Part shown: in pieces, positions 43,654 to 51,298 of the stretch
Numbering within the stretch: the first letter of the stretch is position 1
Layout of the letters: each line of letters opens with the position of its first letter
From: Geodermatophilus bullaregiensis
GTDB lineage: Bacteria; Actinomycetota; Actinomycetes; Mycobacteriales; Geodermatophilaceae
DNA length: 64,000 bases
Direction: 5' to 3'
Assembly: GCF_016907675.1 (NCBI RefSeq)
Contig: NZ_JAFBCJ010000001.1
Location: forward strand, 3,534,001-3,598,000
The notes under the pieces: model-generated
What the model saw: the letters and a program-made list of their open reading frames with translations, nothing else
The model's database searches: none
What the model was told of the DNA's origin: nothing
Made by a program: the position numbers and the translations under genes

Positions 43654-45113
43654 GAGCCCAGGACCTCCGCCACCACGTGCCGACCCGGCTCGCGGTACAG
43701 CGCGTAGAGCGCTCCCACCCGCCGGTCGGCACCGGCCCGGTCGAACCAGGCCGGCCCGCCCAGGCGCTCCTCGGCCTCGGGTGTCAGGTGCACCCGCGCC
43801 CACCCGCCGGGGTCGGCGCCCACCACGGCCAGCCCCTCGTCGTGCTCGACCAGCCGGCGCACGCCGCGCTCGCCGATCCGGCCGTAGGACATCGTCTCGA
43901 CCTCCAGCCCGGTGACCAGCACCTTCGCCGCCACCGCCTCGCCGACCGAGGGCTGCAGCTCCACCAGCACGTCGTGGCCGGCGGCCTGCACCGCGCCGGT
44001 GACGTGCGCGTGCAGGTCCTCGCCGGACCAGGCCGGCAGGTCGGCCAGCGCCACGGTGGACCGCCGCGACAGCACGCTGTCCTGCAGCAGGTCCACCAGC
44101 GCGCTCGTGCCCATCCGCGTCCAGTCGAGCATCGCCTGCAGCGCCCGGTCCTCCTCGACCAGCCGCTCCGGCGGGTGCCCGCCGCGCCAGTGGTCGAGGT
44201 AGCCCGGCGGCGTCGCCGGCAGCACGACGTCGTAGGGCCCGTGCATGAACGCCTTGCGGCTGCGCGCCGAGGCGAACTCGTGCAGCGCCTTGCGGACGGC
44301 GGTGTCGCGGTCGGGGTGCGCCGCCTCGCCGCACGCGGTGGCCATCACCGGCACCGGCTCCGAGCCGTCCCGGGAGCAGCCGACGGCGTACAGGTCGACG
44401 ACGCCGAAGTCGGTCGAGGCGAGCTTGACCACGACGTCGATGCCCGCGGCGTCGAGCCGGTCGAGCAGCGCGAGCGCGTCGGGGTCGGTGAGCCCGTCGA
44501 GGCCGACGACGGCGCCGCGGTCCATCGCGCGGAAGGCGGTGGCGTTGCCGTCGCGCTGCAGCACCTCGAGCAGCGCGTGGGTGACGGCGCGGTCGGCGTC
44601 GAAGGCCGCGCCCTGCCCGTTGGTGATGACCGTGGTGAGCCAGCCACCCGGCGGTGGGTCGCCGGGCAGGTCGTCGGGCGCCGACGCCACCAGTTCGGCG
44701 GGCACCTGCACCGTCTCGCCGTCGCGCAGCCGCGTCATGGGCAGCCACTGGAGGACCCTGTCGCCGGAGTAGTCGCTGCCGGCCTCCAGGCACAGCGTGC
44801 GCGGGTCGGCGACCCGGTCGCGGCCGTGCCGGCGGGTCATCTCGGCGTAGGAGCCCTGCTCGCGCGAGACGCCCTGGTGCGCCCGCAGCGACAGCGCCAT
44901 CTCGGCCATCTCGCCCATCGCGCCGGTGCGGGCCTCCTCGCGGGTGGCGCCGTAGCCCAGCCCGCTGCCGCCCGGGTGCGCGGCCGAGGTGGTGAGGACC
45001 GCGCTGTGCAGCGGCACGTCGAGCACGTCGATGCCCTCGATGGCGAAGTCCTCGACCGGCGTGGGGAACGAGTCGCGGTACCGCTGCGACGGCCTCACCT
45101 CGACGGCGGTCAC
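43650..45113 (-). CDS. YcaO-family ATP-dependent amide-activating enzyme
   Basis: A 487-residue YcaO. ATP/Mg-binding elements: GYGATREEARTGAMGEMAEM (residues ~53-72, Glu68/Glu71), ITNGQGAAFD then HALLEVLQRDG with Glu183, Arg187, Asp188 (NGxGxA...ExxxRD), and a third helix DTAVRKALHEFASARSRKAF. YcaO enzymes phosphorylate amide oxygens to make azolines, thioamides or amidines. The C-terminus (EVLGS) lacks the PxPxP of azoline cyclodehydratases, and there is no TfuA, E1/ocin-ThiF partner or obvious precursor peptide nearby. Four-base overlaps on both sides. Confidence 0.93.
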   Translation of the reverse strand: MTAVEVRPSQRYRDSFPTPVEDFAIEGIDVLDVPLHSAVLTTSAAHPGGSGLGYGATREEARTGAMGEMAEMALSLRAHQGVSREQGSYAEMTRRHGRDRVADPRTLCLEAGSDYSGDRVLQWLPMTRLRDGETVQVPAELVASAPDDLPGDPPPGGWLTTVITNGQGAAFDADRAVTHALLEVLQRDGNATAFRAMDRGAVVGLDGLTDPDALALLDRLDAAGIDVVVKLASTDFGVVDLYAVGCSRDGSEPVPVMATACGEAAHPDRDTAVRKALHEFASARSRKAFMHGPYDVVLPATPPGYLDHWRGGHPPERLVEEDRALQAMLDWTRMGTSALVDLLQDSVLSRRSTVALADLPAWSGEDLHAHVTGAVQAAGHDVLVELQPSVGEAVAAKVLVTGLEVETMSYGRIGERGVRRLVEHDEGLAVVGADPGGWARVHLTPEAEERLGGPAWFDRAGADRRVGALYALYREPGRHVVAEVLGS

Positions 45114-46069
45114 AGCTCGGCCAGGGGGACGGGGGCGGCGTCCGGCGACCCGGACAGCAGCCGCTGCACCAGGTGGACGACGTGGTCGGTGGTGACGCCC
45201 GGGACCATCTCGAACGGCGTCGCGACCACCTCGAAGTCGAGCTCCGCGACGACGGCGAGCATCTCGCGCAGCTCGCCGTGCGACAGCGGGATCTGCGCGT
45301 GGAACGCCTTGTGCGCGCTCAGCGCCACCGGGTCGCCGTCGGGGGAGAGGTCGACCTTGAGCGAGTCGCCGCAGAACAGGATGCCGCGGCGGGAGTCGTG
45401 CAGCACCGAGTGCCCGGGGAAGTGCCCGCCGGTGCGGTGCAGGGTGAGGCCGGGCGCGAGCGCCAGGACGTCGTCGGCCGGCCAGGTGACCCGGAACGCC
45501 TTGGTCCAGACGAGGTCGTGCACGTTGACGCAGACCACCCGCGGCTCGAGCTCCTGCTGCAGCTGCCACAGCGCGCCGTAGCCGTGCACGTGGCTCGACG
45601 CCAGCACCGGGAAGCCGCCCCGCTCGCCGGCCATCCGGCGCAGCTCGGCGAGCATGTCGGCGGTGTACCAGGGCGCGCACTCGAAGCCGACCAGGCCGAT
45701 GTCGGTCTCGATCACCCAGCCGCGGCTGTCGAGGCCGAAGCGCGGCTCGGTGCCGAACTCGGTGACGCCGTCGACGGGGGCCGGCCGCCAGAACCCGGTG
45801 ACCAGCTCGTCGGCCTGCTTGTCGGTGATGAACTCGAAGCCGTGCTCGGGCAGCGCGTTGCGGACGTCGGTGCAGACCGGGCACACGAGCGGGCCGGGTG
45901 CCGGCCAGCGCTGCCAGTGCCCGCAGTTGGTGCAGGCGTAGGCGGGCAGGTCGGGCAGCAGGCCGCGGTAGGGGTTGGTGTCGACCTGGCTGGTGCCGTG
46001 CCGGGCACCGGGGTCGGCTGCCGGGTCGGTGGCCCGGTCGATGGCGGCGGGCACGTCGGGCGAGCTCAC
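45110..46069 (-). CDS. Metallo-beta-lactamase-fold protein with N-terminal zinc ribbon
   Basis: A 319-residue protein. Residues 40-70 hold two Cys pairs, CTNC (46-49) and CPVC (63-66), a rubredoxin-like or zinc-ribbon module. The rest is an MBL fold: SSHVHGYGALWQ (metal-binding His-x-His), TGGHFPGHSVLH and FCGDSLK (metal-bridging His and Asp). The combination suggests a redox-active metal site (flavodiiron-like) or a zinc-stabilised hydrolase. Function in the cluster unknown. GTG 46069 overlaps the upstream stop (four bases). Confidence 0.88.
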   Translation of the reverse strand: MSSPDVPAAIDRATDPAADPGARHGTSQVDTNPYRGLLPDLPAYACTNCGHWQRWPAPGPLVCPVCTDVRNALPEHGFEFITDKQADELVTGFWRPAPVDGVTEFGTEPRFGLDSRGWVIETDIGLVGFECAPWYTADMLAELRRMAGERGGFPVLASSHVHGYGALWQLQQELEPRVVCVNVHDLVWTKAFRVTWPADDVLALAPGLTLHRTGGHFPGHSVLHDSRRGILFCGDSLKVDLSPDGDPVALSAHKAFHAQIPLSHGELREMLAVVAELDFEVVATPFEMVPGVTTDHVVHLVQRLLSGSPDAAPVPLAEL

Positions 46070-47061
46070 GGGGTCCCTCCGGACAGAGCGGTGAGGAGCA
46101 GGCGGTGCAGGGCGAGGTCGCGGGCGGGGGTGTACGGCCACCGCGCGCGGCCCGCGACCGCGTCGGTGAAGGCGGCGAACTGGGCCTCGAACGGCGTGGT
46201 GCCGGCGGGGAAGGCCACGTCCACCGGGTCGGGGCGGTACAGCGTCAGCGAGCCTCCCGCCGTCTGGCCCATCGTGTCGACGGCGACCGCCATGCCGCGG
46301 GTGCCGACCACCTCGAGCCGACGACGGGGGAGCTCGTCGGGGGTGTTGAAGGCGACGTGCAGGGCGACCAGCACCCCGCTGTCGGTGCTGCCGCTGAGCA
46401 GCGCGCCGTCGTCGACGCCGTAGTCGTGCACCCGGGTCTGCAGCAGCGCCGACAGCGACGTGACGTCCTCGCCGAGCAGCGTGCCGACCAGGTCGAGTCC
46501 GTGCGGCGCCAGGTCGATCGCGGCGCCGCCGCCGGCGCGGGCCGGGTCGACCCGCCAGTTGTCGTGCGGCCGGCCGTCGGGCGTCCAGTCCCCGGGCAGC
46601 CAGCAGCAGTAGACGATCCGCACCGCGGTCACCGTGCCGAGCTCGGGCACCAGCTCGCGCAGCCGCACGTGCGCGGGGTGCCAGCGCTGGTCGTAGGCGG
46701 TGCCCAGCAGCACGCCCGCGTCGGCGCACGCGTCGACCAGCGCCTGCGCGTCGCCGGCGTCGGCGGCCAGCGGCTTCTCGCACAGCACGGCCCTGCCGGC
46801 CGCGGCGGCCGCCTCGACCAGCGGCCGGTGCCCGGCGTTGGGGACGGCGACGTAGACGGCGTCCAGTCCCGGGGCGGCCAGGAACTCCGCCAGGTCGGTG
46901 GTCCGCCGCGCGCCCTCCACCGGCATCCGCTCCATCGCGGCGGGGTCGAGGTCGTGCAGGGCGACCACCCGGGCGCCGGGGACGGCGAGCAGCGCGGGCA
47001 GCGCGTGGTCGCGGGCCACCCAGCCGCACCCGGCGACGCCCCAGCCGACGGTGGCGGTCAC
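46066..47061 (-). CDS. Gfo/Idh/MocA family oxidoreductase
   Basis: A 331-residue NAD(P)-dependent dehydrogenase. Rossmann motif GWGVAGCGWVARDHAL (~6-21), CEKPLAAD (the EKP motif with the catalytic Lys), and DLAPHGLDLVG in place of the His-containing D..H..DL..... motif. Family members oxidise or reduce sugars and inositols, e.g. inositol 2-dehydrogenase. In a cluster with an inositol-3-phosphate synthase this suggests oxidation at a cyclitol or sugar carbon. GTG 47061; first gene after an inverted repeat that may separate two transcripts. Confidence 0.9.
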   Translation of the reverse strand: MTATVGWGVAGCGWVARDHALPALLAVPGARVVALHDLDPAAMERMPVEGARRTTDLAEFLAAPGLDAVYVAVPNAGHRPLVEAAAAAGRAVLCEKPLAADAGDAQALVDACADAGVLLGTAYDQRWHPAHVRLRELVPELGTVTAVRIVYCCWLPGDWTPDGRPHDNWRVDPARAGGGAAIDLAPHGLDLVGTLLGEDVTSLSALLQTRVHDYGVDDGALLSGSTDSGVLVALHVAFNTPDELPRRRLEVVGTRGMAVAVDTMGQTAGGSLTLYRPDPVDVAFPAGTTPFEAQFAAFTDAVAGRARWPYTPARDLALHRLLLTALSGGTP

Positions 47062-47072
47062 CGCCCCCACCC

Positions 47073-47142
47073 CTCGACGAGATCGGCGATCTCGCACGTT
47101 CCCGGCCCCGTGGCCGTACGAGACCGCCGATCTCGACGGGGG
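47073..47142. repeat. Imperfect inverted repeat inside the cluster
   Basis: CTCGACGAGATCGGCGATCTCG (left, 47074-47094 region) and a near-complementary CGAGACCGCCGATCTCGACG (47119-47138) with ~25 bases between. Each arm is itself palindromic (CGAGATCGGCGATCTCG). It is the only sizeable non-coding gap in the nine-gene cluster and may attenuate transcription or mark an intergenic repeat family. Confidence 0.55.
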
Positions 47143-47167
47143 ACCGGCAGGGTCACCCCGTCCCCGC

Positions 47168-48193
47168 TCACCAGGCCTCCGGGAGGTCGACGAGCAGCCG
47201 GCGGCGGGCGGCGTCGGCGGGCAGCGGGTCGGGCCAGCGCTCGGGCAGGTACGACGAGCGCGGGCCGTACTCGGCGGCGTAGCGCTCGCTGGGCCAGGTG
47301 CGCACGCCGTCGCGGTAGAGCGGGTTGGGCGTCAGTGGCGGCAGCGGCTCGCCGAGGTCGGCCGGCGCGGGGGCCAGTGGGTCGCCGGCCACCAGCGCGA
47401 CCGCCTCGCTGGCGCGCAGGTCGGCGGGGTCGGCGGGGCGCGGCGGGCGGGCCTCGAGCAGCGAGCGGGTCAGCTCCTCGTCGTCGTAGAGCAGCCCGGT
47501 GCCCAGGACCTCGGCGTAGCCCTCCGGCGGCAGCGGCTCGCCGTGCGGGTCGGCCACGTGCGCGTGCCCGACGACGACGGTGCCGCCGTCCCCGGCCAGT
47601 GCCCGCATCGCCGCGGCGGCGGCCGGCTTGTCGCGCAGGAAGTAGAAGGCGTCGTGACACATGACGTAGGCCGGCTGCCCGACGGCGAGGTCGGGCGCGG
47701 CGGTGAGGTCGGCGCAGACGTAGCGGGCCGACGGGCAGACGAACCGCTGCGCCAGCCAGAGCTTCGCCCAGACGACGTCGACACCGAGCAGGTCGGGCAC
47801 GCCGCGGCGGGCCAGCTCCCGCAGGTGCGCGCCGGTCCCGCAGGCGACGTCGACCACCGGCCTCCTCCCCGGCCAGTGCTGCTGCAGCAGGGCGAGCCCG
47901 GCCAGGTGCGTGGGGTCCGACCAGCGGTGCGCGAAGTAGTCGGCCACCCGGCCCATGCCGAGCAGCTGCATCGCCTCGCGCAGCGTCCCGGCCGCGGGCA
48001 CCCGCGCCAGCTGCTCGGGCGGGGGCGGCGGCTCGGTCCACCAGTCGTCGGCGTCGGCGAGCAGCAGCACCCGCGCCCGGTCGACCTCGCCGGCGGCGAG
48101 CAGCTCACCGACCCGGGCGCGCAGGTCGTCCCTGCCCGCCCGGGCGAAGGGGATCCCGTCGACGACCGGTGCGTCGAGCAGCGTGCCCGTCAC
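47168..48193 (-). CDS. Class I SAM-dependent methyltransferase
   Basis: A 341-residue protein. Motif I VVDVACGTGAHLRELARRG (~115-133), second strand LLGVDVVWAKLWLAQRF, and MCHDAFYFLRDKPAAAAAMR, GGTVVVGHAHV. The N-terminal ~100 residues are helical and may cap the active site; the long C-terminal extension (Pro/Trp-rich, TPNPLYRDGVRTWPSERYAA) is unusual. Acceptor unknown; O- or N-methylation of the cluster product is inferred. Overlaps the upstream gene by four bases. Confidence 0.88.
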   Translation of the reverse strand: MTGTLLDAPVVDGIPFARAGRDDLRARVGELLAAGEVDRARVLLLADADDWWTEPPPPPEQLARVPAAGTLREAMQLLGMGRVADYFAHRWSDPTHLAGLALLQQHWPGRRPVVDVACGTGAHLRELARRGVPDLLGVDVVWAKLWLAQRFVCPSARYVCADLTAAPDLAVGQPAYVMCHDAFYFLRDKPAAAAAMRALAGDGGTVVVGHAHVADPHGEPLPPEGYAEVLGTGLLYDDEELTRSLLEARPPRPADPADLRASEAVALVAGDPLAPAPADLGEPLPPLTPNPLYRDGVRTWPSERYAAEYGPRSSYLPERWPDPLPADAARRRLLVDLPEAW

Positions 48194-49110
48194 AGACCCG
48201 CCGCCGCCAGGACGTCGAGGTGGTAGCCCTGCACCGGCCCGGCGTGCACCAGCTCCAGGTCGTCGAGCGCCTGGGACGCGGTGAAGGCCGCCGCGCGGGC
48301 GTGGTGGTGCACCTGCAGCACCCGGTCGAGGACGTCGGCGGCGTGGAACGCCCGCGCCTCCGGGACGTCGGCGCCCGGCCGCAGCGCCAGCGCCTCGCGC
48401 AGCCGGCCGGCCAGCGGGCCCGGCAGCGCGGCGAGCTCGCGCTCCTCCAGCGTGGCCACGACCCGCTCCAGCGCGTCGCCGAGCAGCACCTCGCCGGCGA
48501 ACCCGGCGTCGGGCAGCACGACGTTGTGCAGGTGGTGACCCAGGCCCAGCAGGAACGGCGCGACCGGGTCGGCGCCGACCACCGGCGCCACCAGCGCGGC
48601 GTAGACGGCCACGGTGAGGCAGTGGTCGCCGTGGCTCTCCGGTGGCTCGACCACGATCCGCGGCCTGCCGGGCGCGGTGGCACCCGCGCGCGGCTGGGCG
48701 TTGAGCGCGCCGGCCAGGCCGGGCGGCGTCCCGGGGGAGGGCAGGCGCCCGAGGGCCGCGCGCAGCCGCGCGCGCAGATCCGGGTCGAGCGGGCCGGCCA
48801 CCTCGTCGAACCCGCGGCGCAGGACGCCGAGCACCTCGCCGTCGGACAGCCCGGCGGTGGTGAGCACGCCAGTGTCGATGCCGGCCAGCCGGGCGCGGGC
48901 GACGGCGGCGGCCGTCTCCGAGTACGCCACGGCGGCGACGTCCTCACCGGACACCAGCCGCGCCCAGGCGCGGGCGAAGGCCTGCTCGGCCAGGGAGCCG
49001 GACCTGCCGGCCACCCGCACCCGCTTGGCGTCGCCGATCTCGGCGAGCAGCGGGCGCAGGCCGGCCAGTGGTGCGAGCGTCCCGGTCGGGGAGGGGGCGA
49101 GGTCGGTCAC
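48190..49110 (-). CDS. Unassigned protein with HD-like His cluster
   Basis: A 306-residue protein. The first half is an alpha/beta region (DAKRVRVAGRSGSLAEQAFA RAW; VAYSETAAAVARARLAGIDT); the second half carries ESHGDHCLTVAVYAALVAP, FLLGLGHHLHNVVLPDAGFA and FHAADVLDRVLQVHHHARA, a His-rich pattern like an HD-domain metal site but without the canonical HD doublet. I cannot name a family. Four-base overlaps with both neighbours tie it to the cluster. Confidence 0.72.
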   Translation of the reverse strand: MTDLAPSPTGTLAPLAGLRPLLAEIGDAKRVRVAGRSGSLAEQAFARAWARLVSGEDVAAVAYSETAAAVARARLAGIDTGVLTTAGLSDGEVLGVLRRGFDEVAGPLDPDLRARLRAALGRLPSPGTPPGLAGALNAQPRAGATAPGRPRIVVEPPESHGDHCLTVAVYAALVAPVVGADPVAPFLLGLGHHLHNVVLPDAGFAGEVLLGDALERVVATLEERELAALPGPLAGRLREALALRPGADVPEARAFHAADVLDRVLQVHHHARAAAFTASQALDDLELVHAGPVQGYHLDVLAAAGL

Positions 49111-50330
49111 CGGGCGGCGGCGCCGGCGGCCAGCCAGTCGAGCAGAGCGGTCTCCTGCCGGTGCAGGGCGTGCTCGGGGACGCTGCCGTCGGCGGTCATC
49201 GGCGCCTTGAAGAACCAGCCGAGGTGCCGCTGAACGCCGCCCTCACCGCGCTGCTGCGCGAGGTCGGTCAGCCGGGCCAGCTCGAGGGCCAGCGGCGCGG
49301 CGAGGATCGAGTCGCGGCACTGGAAGTCGACCTTGACCTGCATGCGCTGGCCGAGGAAGCCGACCAGGTCGATGGCGTCCCAGGCCTCCTTCTGGTCACC
49401 GCGCGGCCGGTAGTAGTCGATGCGGACGACGTGGTCCTCGACCGGGTAGCCCAGGATCGAGTCCAGGACGCTGCCCTTGGTCTGCAGCTTGCTCTCCAGC
49501 GAGTCCGGGTCGTCGAGGGCGAGGCCGTCGCGGTTGCCGAGGATGTTGGTCGAGTACCAGCCCTCCACGGTCAGCGAGCGGCTGCGGAAGGCCGGCGCGA
49601 GGACCGTCTTCATCATCGTCTGGCCGGTCTTGCCGTCCTTGCCCGCGACCGGGACGCCACGGGCCTCGGCCAGCGCCACCAGCGCGGGGACGTCGGCGGC
49701 CAGCGACGGCGTGAAGTTGACGTAGCCGACGCCCTCGGTGATCGCGGCGTAGGCGTAGACCATCGCCGGGGTGATGGCGCGGTCGTCGGCGTCCAGCCCG
49801 GCCTCGAAGGCCTCGACCGTCTGCAGGGCGGGCGCCGCGGGGTCCGGCCAGCGCTCGGTCGAGGCCAGGTTGACCAGCACCAGCCCGTCGAGCGCCTCCT
49901 CCTCGCGGAAGCGGCGCAGGTCGGCACGGACGGCGTCGACCTGCGCGCGGCGGGTCTCGGCCAGCACCACGTTGCCGCCGGTGACGTTGCGGCAGAAGTC
50001 GGCGTCGCCGGCCGCGGGCCAGGGCGTGACGCCCGAGAGCGCCGGACCGGCCTGCTCGAGCTGGCGGTGGTCGAGGACGCCGTGCTGCTCGGCGGCCTTG
50101 CGCAGGTCGGAGCCGTCGAGGTCCCACCCGCGGATGACGAGGGAGTCGTAGCCGACGATGCCGGTGGTCTCCTCGACCGGTCCGCCGGCCACCTCCAGCC
50201 CGGCCAGGGGCAGGCCGTCGGTGCCCGCGGCACCGTTCCGGACCAGTTCCAGGCCGGCGACCGCGGTCGTCGCGACCGCACCCCCGAGTCCGACCACAGC
50301 GATGCCGACGCGACGAGACTCCTGCGACAA
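49107..50330 (-). CDS. Inositol-3-phosphate synthase family protein
   Basis: A 407-residue member of the myo-inositol-1-phosphate synthase family, which cyclises glucose 6-phosphate with NAD. NAD-binding VVGLGGAVATTAVAG (~11-25), and the signature GKDGKTGQTMMKTVLAP (catalytic Lys region), STNILGNRDG and DYYRPRGDQKEAWD. A TTG start at 50330 has GGAGG seven bases upstream; a GTG five codons earlier is possible. First gene of the nine-gene cluster; supplies the cyclitol or an analogue. It is a diverged member, not necessarily the housekeeping Ino1. Confidence 0.9.
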   Translation of the reverse strand: MSQESRRVGIAVVGLGGAVATTAVAGLELVRNGAAGTDGLPLAGLEVAGGPVEETTGIVGYDSLVIRGWDLDGSDLRKAAEQHGVLDHRQLEQAGPALSGVTPWPAAGDADFCRNVTGGNVVLAETRRAQVDAVRADLRRFREEEALDGLVLVNLASTERWPDPAAPALQTVEAFEAGLDADDRAITPAMVYAYAAITEGVGYVNFTPSLAADVPALVALAEARGVPVAGKDGKTGQTMMKTVLAPAFRSRSLTVEGWYSTNILGNRDGLALDDPDSLESKLQTKGSVLDSILGYPVEDHVVRIDYYRPRGDQKEAWDAIDLVGFLGQRMQVKVDFQCRDSILAAPLALELARLTDLAQQRGEGGVQRHLGWFFKAPMTADGSVPEHALHRQETALLDWLAAGAAAR

Positions 50331-50537
50331 GACGGACCTCCGCACTCCTCGGGGTGGACCCGCTCCACCCCGTCCCGAGCCTGGCACAGGACGATCCCCC
50401 CTGCCGAGCGAGAACAAGATTCTGGTGTGCAACCCGGTGGTCTGCCGTTCGGTGCGCCTGCCCGGTGCCGCGGGGGCTCCCGCCGGGGCGCGGGCCGGGC
50501 CAGGATGGGTGCCCCCCGAGCCGACCAGGAGCCTGTC

Positions 50538-51293
50538 GTGACCCAGCCGCCGTTCGCCCAGCAGCCGTCCGCCGAGCCGCCGTCCGGCCAGCCGCAGTAC
50601 GCGCAGCCGCAGTACGGCCAACAGCCGTACGCGCAGCCGCAGTACGGCCAACAGCCGTACGCGCAGCCGCAGTACGGGCAGCAGCCCCCCGGCTCGCCGC
50701 AGGCCGCGATGGTCGTGCCGCGCTTCGCCGTCCGCCAGCGGATCACCGTGATGGTCAACCGCTACGAGGTCTGGGAGGTGGGCCCCGACGGCAGCGAGCG
50801 GGGGCTGCTGGCGATGGCCCAGCAGAAGCGGCTCAAGCTCAAGGAGGAGGTGGTCTTCACCTCCGACGAGGCCCGCACCCGTCCGGTGTTCTCCTTCCGC
50901 GCCCGCCAGCGGCTCGACGTGCACGCCCAGCACGACGTCTTCGACGAGCAGGGCCGGGTGCTCGGTACGTTCAGCAAGCGGTTCGGCGCCAGCCTGCTGC
51001 GGTCCACCTGGGAGCTCGAGGCCCCGGGGCTGACCGCGATCGGCCGCGAGCGCCGGCCGTTCATCGCGATCCTGCGGCGCATCTGGGACTTCATCCCGTT
51101 CCTGGGCGACGTCTGGGTGCCCTTCGTCTTCCACTTCGACTTCGTCGACACCACGACCGGTGCCCCGGTCCTGGTCGTCGAGCGGCGCAAGTCCATCCGC
51201 GACCGCTACGACGTCTCGGTCCCGGACCCGCGCCTGGACTTCCGCGTCGCCGCATCCATGGCCGTGGCGCTGGACGCCCTGCAGAGCCGCTGA
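50538..51293 (+). CDS. LURP-one-related / scramblase-like protein with PQYGQQPYA repeats
   Basis: A 251-residue protein. The N-terminus is Pro/Gln/Tyr-rich with three copies of a ten-residue unit QPQYGQQPYA (30-bp DNA repeat, 50597-50686). Residues ~58-250 fit the LOR/tubby-like beta-barrel family (RQRITVMVNRYEVWEVGPDG; LKLKEEVVFTSDEA; VLGTFSKRFGASLLRSTWEL). No TM required; possibly binds membrane lipids. GTG 50538 after AGGAGCC. The divergent gap to the cluster is ~200 bases. Confidence 0.82.
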   Translation: MTQPPFAQQPSAEPPSGQPQYAQPQYGQQPYAQPQYGQQPYAQPQYGQQPPGSPQAAMVVPRFAVRQRITVMVNRYEVWEVGPDGSERGLLAMAQQKRLKLKEEVVFTSDEARTRPVFSFRARQRLDVHAQHDVFDEQGRVLGTFSKRFGASLLRSTWELEAPGLTAIGRERRPFIAILRRIWDFIPFLGDVWVPFVFHFDFVDTTTGAPVLVVERRKSIRDRYDVSVPDPRLDFRVAASMAVALDALQSR

Positions 51294-51298
51294 CGCAC

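Noticed and set aside
49068..50537. Plus-strand extension of the LURP-one-like ORF over the inositol-phosphate synthase gene
   Set aside because: Antisense shadow; the real start is GTG 50538 with AGGAGCC upstream.
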